Source of the DNA: Methanobacteriota archaeon
Lineage (GTDB): Archaea > Halobacteriota > Methanomicrobia > Methanomicrobiales > Methanospirillaceae
Reading direction: 5' to 3'
Assembly: GCA_029547605.1 (NCBI GenBank)
Contig: JAKPPB010000063.1
Location: forward strand, 62,001 to 126,000
DNA: 64,000 nt
Under the pieces are notes generated by a model that worked only from the letters and a program-made list of their open reading frames with translations, searched no databases and was not told the DNA's origin. Of the stretch, positions 46,056 through 54,809 are shown piece after piece. Position numbers and translations under genes: made by a program. Position 1 is the stretch's first letter; every line of letters begins with the position of its first letter.

Positions 46056-46736
46056 ATGTTCATTGTGGGCCACAGGGGCACAAGGGTTGGGGGTCCTGAG
46101 AATACCTGCAAGGCAATACGGAGGGGCATGGTGTGTGCGGATTTCGTTGAGGTGGATGTCAGGCTCTCCCGTGACAGGGTCCCGGTCATCATGCATGACC
46201 CGACCCTGGACCGTACTACCAGCGTGAGCGGACGAGTCGCAGACCTGACCGCGAATGAACTGGCAGCCCTTGATGCGGGGGAGGGAGAGCATGTTCCTTC
46301 GCTCAGGGAAATATGTGAAGAGATCAGGGGAAAGTGCGGGCTCTTCGTCGAGATAAAGGAGCCAGGATCCGAGATTGAGGTCTGCCGGGTCCTGGACAGG
46401 GAGGCCCCTTCCCCTCTCATGGTGGTCTCGTTCCACCGTGCATCGCTCGAGATGGTCTCAGAGATCCTTTCCGGCATACAGAACGGCCTGATCTATTCAC
46501 AACCACTCCCTGACGTTTCAGCCATGGCCGTCCGAAAACACATCCGGGCCATCCTGCCCAGGAAGGATCTCCTTGATCGAGAACTTGTTGCTGATGCCCA
46601 ACGACATGGTATCCTCGTGATCCCCTGGACCCTGAATGCAGAAGATCAATGGGAGGAAGCGAGGGATCTCGGAGTTGATGGGTTTGTCACCGATGATCCA
46701 TGCAACGCCAGGAGATGGAGAGATGGAGCAATCTGA
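46056..46736 (+). CDS. Glycerophosphodiester phosphodiesterase family protein
   Basis: 226 residues. FIVGHRGTRVGGPENTCKA holds the catalytic His and Glu, DFVEVDVRLSRDRVPVIMHD the metal ligands, and LDRTTSVSGRVADLT follows, all typical of GDPD. It would cleave glycerophosphodiesters, perhaps in lipid turnover. ATTATTTTA at 46022-46030 lies about 26 bases before ATG 46056, so the transcript is probably leaderless; a GTG at 46035 is the alternative. Confidence 0.85.
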   Translation: MFIVGHRGTRVGGPENTCKAIRRGMVCADFVEVDVRLSRDRVPVIMHDPTLDRTTSVSGRVADLTANELAALDAGEGEHVPSLREICEEIRGKCGLFVEIKEPGSEIEVCRVLDREAPSPLMVVSFHRASLEMVSEILSGIQNGLIYSQPLPDVSAMAVRKHIRAILPRKDLLDRELVADAQRHGILVIPWTLNAEDQWEEARDLGVDGFVTDDPCNARRWRDGAI

Positions 46737-46893
46737 AATGCAGGCACCTCTACCTCACCGGTTCACTTCGGCGCCACCGGGTCCCAAGGGCCCCATCGCA
46801 ATCCCCGGTATCTTCATTCGTTGGGGAAATTGTTGCCCGCGGGAAAATGGGGAATCTTTTTTTTCTCCTCTGCCGCATCTGCCTAATGACGCC

Positions 46894-48672
46894 ATGGATA
46901 CCGGAATTCTCCTTCTTGGGGCAGTCCTTGCAGTCACGATCATCCTCTTCGTGAGCGAATGGGTCAGGATAGATATGGTCGCCATCATGGCGAGCCTATC
47001 CCTGGCCTGGCTTGGCCTCATCTCCCCAATGGATGCGTTCTCTGGATTTGCGTCGAACGCGGTCATTGCAATGGTCGCGGTGATGATCCTTGGGTATGGC
47101 ATCGAGCGGACGGGCGTCACCTCACGCATCGCCGATGCCATCATCCGGCATGCCGGGACAAGCGATCAGCGGGTCGTTGCCACCACCTCGATGACAGTAG
47201 GTCTCCTCTCGTCAGTCCTTCAGAACATCGGGTCGGCGGCGCTCTTTCTGCCCGCAGTGAGGAGGATTGGGAAACAGACCAGGATCCCCGTTTCACGCCT
47301 GATGATGCCGATGGGGTTTGCCGCGATCCTCGGGGGGAGCATCACGATGATCGGGTCAAGTCCCCTGATTGTCCTGAATGATCTCCTCAGGCAGTCCGAT
47401 GCAGCCCCATTCTCCCTCTTTGCGGTCACGCCGATAGGGGTACCCCTCCTTGCTGCAGGGGTGCTGCTCTTTGCATTCGCCGGGGATCGCATTCTCCCAA
47501 GAAGGGAGGAGGTGGTCAAAAGGACGAGTGTTGCCGAGATCTGGGGGATAGACCATCCGCTCAGGACCGCAACCATCACTCCTTCCTCATCCCTTGTGGG
47601 AAAGACCCGGGAGGAGGCATTTTTCAAGATTCGGTACGGCCTTGACCTTCTTGCTATCCGGTCCCTCCGCGAGATCACTATTGCACCCTCGCGTGCGACG
47701 CGCTTCGCGGAAGGCCAAGAACTCGCCTTCATCGGGCCGGAGGAAGGGTTTTTAAAGTTCATCAGGGAATCCGGCTGCATATCCCCGGGGCCTGAAAGCA
47801 GGTTCAAGGAGATCCTCGATGGTGAAGGATATGGATTTGCGGAGTTGATAGTCAGGCCGAAAGCCTCCCTCATCGGCAAGACAATGCGCGAGATAAGGTT
47901 CAGGCAGTTGTTCTCGATCGAACCAATCGTTCACCAGAGGGGAGAGACCGAGACCCGCGCCGACTTTTCGCATATGCCCCTTGCTGCAGGAGATGTTATT
48001 GTGGCGTTCGGGGCCTGGGACACACTCCGGCTCCTCGCCGGGCACAAGGACCTCCTTCTCCTCACCCATCCCGAAGGTGACGCGGTGCGGCATGGTATGG
48101 CGCACCTTGCAGTGCTGATATTCGCTGCGTCACTTGCCCTCACCGTGACCGGTGTCCCCCTCTCGCTTGCCCTCCTCACGGGTGCGGCAGCGATGGTCAT
48201 TTCGGGAGTGCTGACCATTGACGAGGCCTACCGGGCAATCGAATGGAAGACAATCGCCCTGATCGGTGGACTGATACCGCTCGGCATTGCAATCGAGAAG
48301 ACTGGTGCGGCAACACTCATCGCGGGAGCCCTCATCGGGGGACTTGGAGGTGCGCATCCACTCGTGATCATGTCTGCCGTGGCAGTACTCGCGACGGTGC
48401 TCTCTCTCGTGATCTCCAATGTGGCTGCGACGGTACTGCTTGTCCCGCTGGTAATGATTGCCGGAGCCGGGACCGGTGTCGATCCCCGTGCCCTCGCCCT
48501 CCTGGTCGCGGTCTGCGCATCAAACTCATTCATACTTCCCACACACCAGGTCAATGCGCTCCTGATGGGTCCTGGAGGGTATTCCACGAAGGACTTCATC
48601 AAGGCAGGGAGTGTCATGACGGTGATCTTCATCGGGATCGCAGTAACACTCATCTATCTCCTTATCGCATAG
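46894..48672 (+). CDS. SLC13-type anion permease with two RCK_C (TrkA-C) domains
   Basis: 592 residues. Two membrane halves flank a soluble middle. The first half has SVLQNIGSAALFLPAVRRIG and GGSITMIGSSPLIVLND; residues of about 210-390 show two TrkA-C-like units (SSSLVGKTREEAFFKIRYG and KASLIGKTMREIRFRQLFSI); the last half has SNVAATVLLVPLVMIAGAG and SNSFILPTHQVNALLMGPG. This matches SLC13/DASS permeases for sulfate, dicarboxylates or similar anions. Next to the sulfur cassette a sulfur oxyanion is plausible but unproven. ATG 46894 lacks a clear ribosome site. Confidence 0.82.
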   Translation: MDTGILLLGAVLAVTIILFVSEWVRIDMVAIMASLSLAWLGLISPMDAFSGFASNAVIAMVAVMILGYGIERTGVTSRIADAIIRHAGTSDQRVVATTSMTVGLLSSVLQNIGSAALFLPAVRRIGKQTRIPVSRLMMPMGFAAILGGSITMIGSSPLIVLNDLLRQSDAAPFSLFAVTPIGVPLLAAGVLLFAFAGDRILPRREEVVKRTSVAEIWGIDHPLRTATITPSSSLVGKTREEAFFKIRYGLDLLAIRSLREITIAPSRATRFAEGQELAFIGPEEGFLKFIRESGCISPGPESRFKEILDGEGYGFAELIVRPKASLIGKTMREIRFRQLFSIEPIVHQRGETETRADFSHMPLAAGDVIVAFGAWDTLRLLAGHKDLLLLTHPEGDAVRHGMAHLAVLIFAASLALTVTGVPLSLALLTGAAAMVISGVLTIDEAYRAIEWKTIALIGGLIPLGIAIEKTGAATLIAGALIGGLGGAHPLVIMSAVAVLATVLSLVISNVAATVLLVPLVMIAGAGTGVDPRALALLVAVCASNSFILPTHQVNALLMGPGGYSTKDFIKAGSVMTVIFIGIAVTLIYLLIA

Positions 48673-48686
48673 ACCCTTGAGTGTAT

Positions 48687-50054
48687 ATGATTATCAGGCA
48701 GTTTTTCATCCCCGGCATAGCCCACAGTTCTTACATCGTTGCAGGGAGCAGGACCTGTGCGGTTGTCGATCCTTCCCGCGACGTGGGTCGGTACATTTCT
48801 GCTGCTCGCGAGATGGGGCTTCGGATCACGCATATCCTGGAGACCCACCTCCACGCGGATTTCATATCCGGCCACCTTGACCTTGCGGAGGCAACCGGCG
48901 CAGAGATCTATGCGCCAAAATCCGGTAAGTGTGAATTCCCCCATGTTGCACTTACTGAAGGCGACGAATTACCGCTTGAGCACATCCATTTCAGGATAAT
49001 TGAGACGGCCGGCCACACTCCCGAGCACATCTCATATATTGCGACCGATACGTCCCGCGGCGAGACCCCCGTTGCCCTCTTCTGCGGCGATACTCTCTTT
49101 GTCGGAGATGTAGGCCGTCCTGACCTTTTTCCCGGGAAAGCCCAGGACCTCGCATCGGCTCTCTACGACAACCTCCATACCAAGATCATGACACTCCCCG
49201 ATGAGTGCGAGGTTTACCCCGCCCATGGGATGGGCTCGCTCTGCGGGAGGGCGATGGCAGCGAAGAGGACGAGCACCGTCGGTTACGAGAAGAAGTACAA
49301 CTACGCCCTCCGGATAAGTGAGCGGGGAGAGTTCATCCGCGCCCTTACATCCGATATGCCGGCTGCGCCGGATCACTTCGCCCGCTGTTCAGAGATCAAC
49401 CGGGCAGGACCTGCCCTGATGAGAACACTCCCGACACCTTCCCCTGTCGATCCGAAAACCTTCTCAGAGTGGATCCGCAGGAATGATGCGGTTATCCTCG
49501 ATGCCCGGAGTTACCCGGCATTCTCGGGGTTACACATCCCTGGTTCGTGGCACATCGACCTTTCCGGAAACTTCGCCACGCAGGCGGGATGGATCCTCCC
49601 GCCAGGGAGGGATATCCTCCTTGTTGTCGAGTCAAGGGACCAGGCAGAAGAGGCGGCACTCCAGCTCCGCCGCGTCGGATTTGACCGGGTGCCGGCATTC
49701 CTCGAGGGTGGCTTGCTTGCGTGGGGGTCATCGAACCTTCCGATAAGCCGTGTGCCGGTGATCTCGGCAAAGGAGGCCCATTCCCTTGTCAGTTCAGGCG
49801 ATGCGTTACTTGTTGATGTCAGGTCATGGGAGGAATGGGAGGCCGGCCATCCGGTTGGGGCTGTGCATATCCCATGGCACGACCTCAGGACTCGATATAC
49901 CGAGCTTGATCCCGCCAGGCATACCATCGTGATGTGCAAAGGTGGACAGAGAGGGAGCATCGCGGCAAGCATCCTGAAGATGCATGGCTTTGAGAAGGTC
50001 TCGAACCTCGCGGGGGGATTCCTCGCGTACCAGAGGGCGGGTTTTACGCCATGA
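48687..50054 (+). CDS. Persulfide dioxygenase-rhodanese fusion (CstB-like)
   Basis: About 455 residues in three parts. The metallo-beta-lactamase domain (1-245) has ETHLHADFISGH (His54, His56, Asp58), GHTPEH (His110) and CGDTLF (Asp135); Phe59 replaces the second-metal His, as expected for mononuclear-iron persulfide dioxygenases. A middle rhodanese-like domain (about 255-350) has no catalytic Cys. The last rhodanese domain has Cys417 in VMCKGGQRG. The layout equals that of CstB, which oxidises persulfides and makes thiosulfate. ATG 48687 is preferred over GTG 48681. Downstream are two YedE genes. Confidence 0.85.
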   Translation: MIIRQFFIPGIAHSSYIVAGSRTCAVVDPSRDVGRYISAAREMGLRITHILETHLHADFISGHLDLAEATGAEIYAPKSGKCEFPHVALTEGDELPLEHIHFRIIETAGHTPEHISYIATDTSRGETPVALFCGDTLFVGDVGRPDLFPGKAQDLASALYDNLHTKIMTLPDECEVYPAHGMGSLCGRAMAAKRTSTVGYEKKYNYALRISERGEFIRALTSDMPAAPDHFARCSEINRAGPALMRTLPTPSPVDPKTFSEWIRRNDAVILDARSYPAFSGLHIPGSWHIDLSGNFATQAGWILPPGRDILLVVESRDQAEEAALQLRRVGFDRVPAFLEGGLLAWGSSNLPISRVPVISAKEAHSLVSSGDALLVDVRSWEEWEAGHPVGAVHIPWHDLRTRYTELDPARHTIVMCKGGQRGSIAASILKMHGFEKVSNLAGGFLAYQRAGFTP

Positions 50055-50106
50055 TGGGAGATATTATCATAGGATAACCCAATCCTCCCTGGAACGGAGA
50101 TCGTGC

Positions 50107-50640
50107 ATGTTCACATGGCTTTCAATGGCGACCTGGTCGCCCTATGTCGTCGGCGCGGGGATTGGAGTGCTCGTGTGGGTGGCATTCCTCCTCTCTGACC
50201 GCCCCCTCGGGGCATCAACCGCATATGCGAAGACTGCCGGGATGGTTGAATTGGCAGTCTCGAAGAAAAAGGCAACGGCGATGCCTTACTACAGGAAGTT
50301 CACGCCGACCGTTGACTGGCAGTGGATGATAGTTGTTGGTATAATTATCGGAGGGTTCCTCTCTGCCTGGATCGGAGGAACCTTTTCGGTGTTTATTGTC
50401 CCCCCCCTCTTTGCAGGAGTTTTCTCTGCGGATCCGCCTCTGCGGATAGCGGTGGCGCTCATCGGGGGGATCCTGATGGGGCTCGGGGCCAGGTGGGCCG
50501 GCGGCTGCACATCGGGACATGGTATATCCGGGACCCTTCAGCTTTCAGTTGCAAGCTGGATAGCGGTGATCTGCTTCTTTGCCGGGGGGATCCTCGTTGC
50601 CGGCATGATCTTTGGGTTCCCGTTCCTTTCGGGGGGCTGA
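50107..50640 (+). CDS. YedE/YeeE-type sulfur transport protein, half 1
   Basis: 177 residues. Hydrophobic helices begin at VVGAGIGVLVWVAFLLSD and continue through MIVVGIIIGGFLSAWIGG; the signature GARWAGGCTSGHGISGT carries the conserved Cys of DUF395/YeeE proteins, which relay thiosulfate or persulfide sulfur across the membrane. It lies 52 bases after the rhodanese fusion and three before the second half. Confidence 0.85.
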   Translation: MFTWLSMATWSPYVVGAGIGVLVWVAFLLSDRPLGASTAYAKTAGMVELAVSKKKATAMPYYRKFTPTVDWQWMIVVGIIIGGFLSAWIGGTFSVFIVPPLFAGVFSADPPLRIAVALIGGILMGLGARWAGGCTSGHGISGTLQLSVASWIAVICFFAGGILVAGMIFGFPFLSGG

Positions 50641-50643
50641 ACC

Positions 50644-51201
50644 ATGGCACTGGAGAAGATCAGGTCGAATTCACACGTGCAGATTGTACTCGGGCTTCTC
50701 ATCGGCATCGCGTTTGGCTTTCTCCTGCAAAAGGGTGAGGTGACAGAGTACGGCGTGATAATCGGACAGCTCCTCCTTTCCGATTTCACCGTCGTGAAGG
50801 TGATGCTTTCAGCGATCCTCGTGGGGATGATTGGGGTCCATGTGATGAAGGCAAAGGGGCTTGTCCGCCTCCACTGCAAGGCGGGATCGATTGGTGCAAC
50901 GGTTGTGGGGGGATTGATCTTTGGCGCCGGGTTTGCCGTTCTCGGGTATTGTCCAGGGACTGCGGCCGGAGCATTTGGATCTGGAGCCCTGGATGCAGCA
51001 GTGGGAATGGCAGGGATAGTGATTGGTGCAGGTCTTTTTGCCCGCCTCTTCCCGTATCTTGAGCGAAAGATCCTGAACAAAGGAGTATTTCCCGCGGAGA
51101 CAATCCCCGACATGCTGGGTGTCCGTCCGGCGTGGGTGGTCGTCGTGGTCGGGATCTTCATCGTCGGGGTCCTTACCGTTCTTGCAGAACTCGGCTTATG
51201 A
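50644..51201 (+). CDS. YedE/YeeE-type sulfur transport protein, half 2
   Basis: 185 residues with about four to five helices. VQIVLGLLIGIAFGFLLQKG opens it and GFAVLGYCPGTAAGAFGSGA holds the conserved Cys of the second YedE repeat. With the previous gene it probably forms a two-chain sulfur permease (PmpA/PmpB-like). ATG 50644 starts three bases after the stop of half 1. Confidence 0.85.
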   Translation: MALEKIRSNSHVQIVLGLLIGIAFGFLLQKGEVTEYGVIIGQLLLSDFTVVKVMLSAILVGMIGVHVMKAKGLVRLHCKAGSIGATVVGGLIFGAGFAVLGYCPGTAAGAFGSGALDAAVGMAGIVIGAGLFARLFPYLERKILNKGVFPAETIPDMLGVRPAWVVVVVGIFIVGVLTVLAELGL

Positions 51202-51230
51202 TGGAGAGATCTTCCCCCTCCCTCTCCATC
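51200..51230 (+). terminator. Stem-loop at the end of the sulfur cassette
   Basis: GATGGAGAG (51200-51208) and CTCTCCATC (51222-51230) pair perfectly, with a 13-base loop; the left arm overlaps the stop codon. No T run follows on the plus strand, so termination is uncertain; an mRNA-end stabiliser is equally likely. Confidence 0.4.
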
Positions 51231-51439
51231 AAAAGGCTGTATGAGAGAGGGAATCTCAATTCAACCTAAAATATACGGGACCATGTTTCCATCCATTATG
51301 AAGACCGCTTCTTCGGCTTTCCTGAAGAGGTGTGCATTTAAGAATAAAGGAAAAGGATTCAGCCATCCCCTTTTTTTCCGCTATTAGTCCAGTGAGTGGG
51401 CATCAGCACACCCTCCAGAAAAGGTTTAAAGGGGCCGGG

Positions 51440-51880
51440 ATGGAGTACTCAGGTATGGCACAGCCTCCGGGGGCAGGTGAAGGCATACAGCCAAGAAAGA
51501 GCGTACAGATCCCCCTCTTTTACCAGGTGCTGGTGAGCATGATCTTTGTCGCGGTCATCCCGGTCCTCCTCCTCTCGGTCGTCTCCATGGGAGGAACGGC
51601 CAGCATAGTAGCCACGATTGGCACCCCTGCCACGGTGCTCCTTCTCACCATAGGCACTGTCCTCCTGGTCCTCCTCTGGAGCTACTTTGTGGCGTCACAC
51701 ATCACCCGGCCGATCGTAGAGCTCTCTTCCATCGCCACAAGGATCAGCAGGGGATATCTGCCGGACAGGGAGATGGAGATCAGGTCACATGACGAGATCG
51801 GGGAACTCGTGGCCGCATTCAACCGGATGATCAATACCTACCGGATTCTGGATACCCTTGCAAAGGAAGAGCCGGAGTGA
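51440..51880 (+). CDS. HAMP-domain membrane protein without kinase or sensor domain
   Basis: 146 residues. Two transmembrane helices (VLVSMIFVAVIPVLLLSVV and VLLLTIGTVLLVLLWSYFV) are joined by a loop of only about 15 residues, then a HAMP domain (SHITRPIVELSSIATRISRG to DEIGELVAAFNRMI), and the chain ends. There is no kinase, cyclase or methyl-accepting region. It opens an operon of Roadblock and receiver proteins and is probably the membrane anchor or transmitter of that module. ATG 51455 is an alternative start; GTTTAAAGG at 51424-51432 is TATA-like. Confidence 0.8.
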   Translation: MEYSGMAQPPGAGEGIQPRKSVQIPLFYQVLVSMIFVAVIPVLLLSVVSMGGTASIVATIGTPATVLLLTIGTVLLVLLWSYFVASHITRPIVELSSIATRISRGYLPDREMEIRSHDEIGELVAAFNRMINTYRILDTLAKEEPE

Positions 51881-51917
51881 GCGCCTGTCCAACCTGGTGA
51901 AGGGAGGAACTGATCGG

Positions 51918-52265
51918 ATGCTGAAGAACGAACTCCAGCACCTCTTCTCACTCGAAGGGGTGAGGATGGCAATCGTCATCGACTCTGAGGGCCGGGTCGC
52001 CGATGAGATGGGGGCGTCGAATATTCGAGGAGAGCAGCTTGCGGCGGTAGTGGCATTTGTGATGGCAGAGTCCAAAGCAATGGCCACACGCCTTGGCCAG
52101 GAGCAGATCTCGATGGTCTTCGTTGAGTTCCGGGAACTGGCATTGATCTCTGTTCCCCTCGTCAAGGGGTATTTCCTGGTCGTGATCACCGAGGTCGGGG
52201 CAAATGTAGGCCAGGTCAGTTATGAAATGAAGAAGCACCAGGATATGATCTCGTCGTTCCTATGA
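51918..52265 (+). CDS. Roadblock/LC7 domain protein
   Basis: 115 residues covering one Roadblock fold: LKNELQHLFSLEGVRMAIVI, SEGRVADEMGASNIRGEQLA, ISMVFVEFRELALISVPLV and FLVVITEVGANVGQVSYEM. Roadblock proteins dimerise and regulate small GTPases (MglB-like), but no GTPase gene is present here. ATG 51918 has GGGAGGAAC upstream and lies 37 bases past the HAMP gene. It overlaps the next gene by four bases. Confidence 0.8.
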   Translation: MLKNELQHLFSLEGVRMAIVIDSEGRVADEMGASNIRGEQLAAVVAFVMAESKAMATRLGQEQISMVFVEFRELALISVPLVKGYFLVVITEVGANVGQVSYEMKKHQDMISSFL

Positions 52266-53140
52266 CCGGATCTCTGCCCGCCGGGTTTTTTGTTGGGGAG
52301 ATGCAGGCACCGTTCAAGTGGATTCTCATCCACGCGGCACGTTTCCAGGGGATGATCCGCGTGCTCACGCCGGATGGGGAGGGGCATGTCCTCGTTCGGA
52401 AGGGCAATCCGATGGGCTGCAGCTTCCGCAGGGGGAAGGAGGAACTCAAAGGAGAGGCCGCGTATCGTCATATACTCAGCTTTCCCGTGGTCGACCTCTC
52501 CATCTACCGTTACACGAGCGAGGAGATGGAGGAGGCCACCCATCTCTTGATGGAATACGGCTCTCTATGCACCAGCAGTGACAAGAAACCGGGGGACAAA
52601 CCCCCAAGAGCAGATCACTTCTTCCCTCAAACCACGGGGGAACGGGAACCGGCTTCTGTGAATGCCCCCGGTCCGAGGGTTTTACCTCCCCTTCCCAAGA
52701 GGAAACTTCCACCCCGGGAGGCTGTTGCTGAGAGCACCGAAGATGCTGCCGAAGAGACCCCCGTTGTTCTCCCGAGCGGCCTCGATCTCGAGGACCTCGC
52801 CTATCTTCTCCTGGGCCGGATCCTCAGGCTCCCGGGAGTCCAGGCAGTCTCCATATTCGGGAGAGGAAAATCGGTGCTCTCCATTGGGAACATGGAACTT
52901 GATTCCCTTGTAGTCCTTGCCGAGGACATGCTTCGTGCCGCAACAGAGATCAGCACCGTCATGCGTACCGGCTCGTTCGTCCACCTGACACTGCAGATCC
53001 CTTCAGGGAAGGTGATTGTCGCCCCCTATTTCAATGAGTACCTCTGTATCCTCACCAGCCCCGGAGTCAACCTGGGCCAGATACGCAAGATCTTGAAGGA
53101 AATCCCTGATATGGCCGAAGAAGGGAGGGAGGTCGCCTGA
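52262..53140 (+). CDS. PATAN/DUF4388-like and Roadblock/LC7 two-domain protein
   Basis: 292 residues. Residues 1-95 (FKWILIHAARFQGMIRVLTP, GHVLVRKGNPMGCSFRRG, EAAYRHILSFPVVDLSIYRY) resemble DUF4388/PATAN domains of bacterial and archaeal regulators. A low-complexity Pro/Glu linker (about 100-165) follows, then a Roadblock domain (RILRLPGVQAVSIFGRGKSV to LCILTSPGVNLGQIRKIL). It starts on the upstream stop and overlaps the receiver gene by one base. It could bind the smaller Roadblock protein to make a hetero-oligomer. Confidence 0.72.
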   Translation: MTGSLPAGFFVGEMQAPFKWILIHAARFQGMIRVLTPDGEGHVLVRKGNPMGCSFRRGKEELKGEAAYRHILSFPVVDLSIYRYTSEEMEEATHLLMEYGSLCTSSDKKPGDKPPRADHFFPQTTGEREPASVNAPGPRVLPPLPKRKLPPREAVAESTEDAAEETPVVLPSGLDLEDLAYLLLGRILRLPGVQAVSIFGRGKSVLSIGNMELDSLVVLAEDMLRAATEISTVMRTGSFVHLTLQIPSGKVIVAPYFNEYLCILTSPGVNLGQIRKILKEIPDMAEEGREVA

Positions 53141-53802
53141 TGTACCGGATCCTCATTGTTGACGATAACCCCGCCATTACTGATATCCTGGCAAGGATGG
53201 TGAGGCACGAGGGCCTGGAGGCGATCGAGGCACACTCGGGCGAGGAGGCCCTTGCAGTGATCCGGCAAAAGCACCCCGACCTCGTATTCCTCGATATCCT
53301 CATGGAGCCCATGGACGGGTGGGAGACGCTCTCCCGTATCAAGCAGGATGAGGGGACTGCAGATATCCCGGTGATGATGATCACGGCCAAGAGCCTCGAT
53401 CCCGCAGAGGTCCAGGCCCATACCGCGCAGTTCGAGGACTATATCCAGAAGCCTATCACGAGGAGAGATCTCTGCAGGGTTATAAGGCGCTATTTCAAAA
53501 AGGAGTCTGAGATTGGGGACGAGGTGGAGAGGGCCCGTATTTCGGGGGTTGACGCCGGGCTCCTGGATGAGTTCCGGCGAATCTCGAGGGACATCGAGGT
53601 ACACCAGAGGCTTCTCCTGCTGCTCTGGAACGTGTTCCGCACGAGTGAGGAGGGAGACCCCCGGAAAGGGGACCTTCTTGAGGCTATCGGGCGCATGGAG
53701 ACCGCACAGAATGCGATGAGAGCACGTCACCAGGAGATCAGAAAGGTGATTCGAATGCACCTGAAGGGAGAAGAGCGCGGGGGAGATCCCGGCAGAGAAT
53801 GA
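53140..53802 (+). CDS. Response regulator with unknown C-terminal helical domain
   Basis: 220 residues. The receiver domain (1-120) is complete: acidic pocket Asp8-Asp9, phosphoacceptor Asp52 (LVFLDILMEP), Thr82 (MMITAKS) and Lys104 (YIQKPIT). Residues 130-215 are a helical, charged region (LLDEFRRISRDIEVHQRLLL, AQNAMRARHQEIRKVIRMHL) without a DNA-binding helix-turn-helix that I can recognise. It probably acts by protein contacts with the Roadblock partners. No histidine kinase is in this operon. It overlaps the protease gene by four bases. Confidence 0.85.
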   Translation: MYRILIVDDNPAITDILARMVRHEGLEAIEAHSGEEALAVIRQKHPDLVFLDILMEPMDGWETLSRIKQDEGTADIPVMMITAKSLDPAEVQAHTAQFEDYIQKPITRRDLCRVIRRYFKKESEIGDEVERARISGVDAGLLDEFRRISRDIEVHQRLLLLLWNVFRTSEEGDPRKGDLLEAIGRMETAQNAMRARHQEIRKVIRMHLKGEERGGDPGRE

Positions 53803-54302
53803 GCGTCAAGTCATGCCCTGTTCGCGTTTGTCATCGCGTGAGGAACATGCTTCTTGGCATCGGGAACCCCCTCAGGAGGGATGACGGTGTGGGGAATTAC
53901 GTGGCCTCCTGTTTTCGCGCCCAGGGATGGAGAACGGCAGACTGCGGGACTGCGCCTGAGAACTTCACAGGCTTTGTAAGGCGACACCATCCCGATCTCC
54001 TTGTTCTTGTAGACGCTGCAGATATGGGCGTTGCCCCCGGGGAGTGTATGATCATCCCGAAGGAGAGGATCAGGGATGTGGGTATCGGGACCCACCAGCT
54101 CCCCCTCGACTTTTTCATCGGTTTTGTGGAGGACAGTGCCGGAGCGATCATCCTCATTGGGATCCAGCCAATGGTGGTAGGTACAGGTGAGGGACTGAGT
54201 CCCCAGGTGCAGGAGGGTGCAGACCGACTCATCCGGGTTCTGGAGAAGGGGGATGTTGGGGCGATCCCGGTGCTTGGGGAAGAACCGGAAGCATCAGGAT
54301 GA
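53799..54302 (+). CDS. Hydrogenase maturation protease (HycI/HyaD family)
   Basis: 167 residues. MLLGIGNPLRRDDGVGNYVA is the conserved N-terminus with the nickel-sensing Asp; LLVLVDAADMGVAPGECMII and GTHQLPLDFFIGFV (His) follow. HycI-type proteases cut the C-terminal extension of NiFe-hydrogenase large subunits after nickel insertion. It starts on the receiver stop and converges on mbhN; MbhL has a 33-residue tail after its last Cys, the likely substrate. An internal ATG at 53847 begins the conserved part. Confidence 0.85.
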   Translation: MSVKSCPVRVCHRVRNMLLGIGNPLRRDDGVGNYVASCFRAQGWRTADCGTAPENFTGFVRRHHPDLLVLVDAADMGVAPGECMIIPKERIRDVGIGTHQLPLDFFIGFVEDSAGAIILIGIQPMVVGTGEGLSPQVQEGADRLIRVLEKGDVGAIPVLGEEPEASG

Positions 54303-54407
54303 GGAAACGGAGATTATTTCGCGTAATAGCTCTCCGATCCGATCTCTCTACCGGGATGAATACGATCCAGTCACTTACGGAGATAGGCGAAAAATGAGGG
54401 ATTCCCT

Positions 54408-54809
54408 TCACTCCACGATCAGGTTCTCCGAGTACCTGTCCTCATCCGCAAGGAGAAATTCAGCGCTCATGGAAAGGCTGCTTTTGGGACAGATGCTGGT
54501 GCACTGCGAACAGAAGATGCACTGGCCAACCCAGATGCGTATCTTTTTTGTCGGCAGAAGTTCGATGGCATGCGAGGGGCATATCTTAGTGCAAAGGCCG
54601 CAGCCGATGCAGGAATCACGCGCATAGGAGATTTTGCCCCTGAACTCCGGAGGCGTGGGTACCGGGGGGGTGAGTTGCGCCCTTCCCGCCGCCACGTCAC
54701 GTAAAAATCCCGTAACCGTGGGCGGAAGGTACTTGGCAGGGAACCGGTTTGTGGCGGGCTCGCGGAAGAGCTGGCGGACGAGTTCGGGGAAGAGCGGGAG
54801 AAGCCTCAT
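54408..54809 (-). CDS. mbhN: Mbh hydrogenase ferredoxin-like subunit MbhN
   Basis: 133 residues. Two [4Fe-4S] motifs, CIGCGLCTKICPSHAIEL and CIFCSQCTSICP, form an 8Fe ferredoxin domain after an N-terminal arm like NuoI. It passes electrons from ferredoxin to the proximal cluster in MbhJ. It is the last gene of the operon; its ATG overlaps the mbhM stop. Confidence 0.9.
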   Translation of the reverse strand: MRLLPLFPELVRQLFREPATNRFPAKYLPPTVTGFLRDVAAGRAQLTPPVPTPPEFRGKISYARDSCIGCGLCTKICPSHAIELLPTKKIRIWVGQCIFCSQCTSICPKSSLSMSAEFLLADEDRYSENLIVE

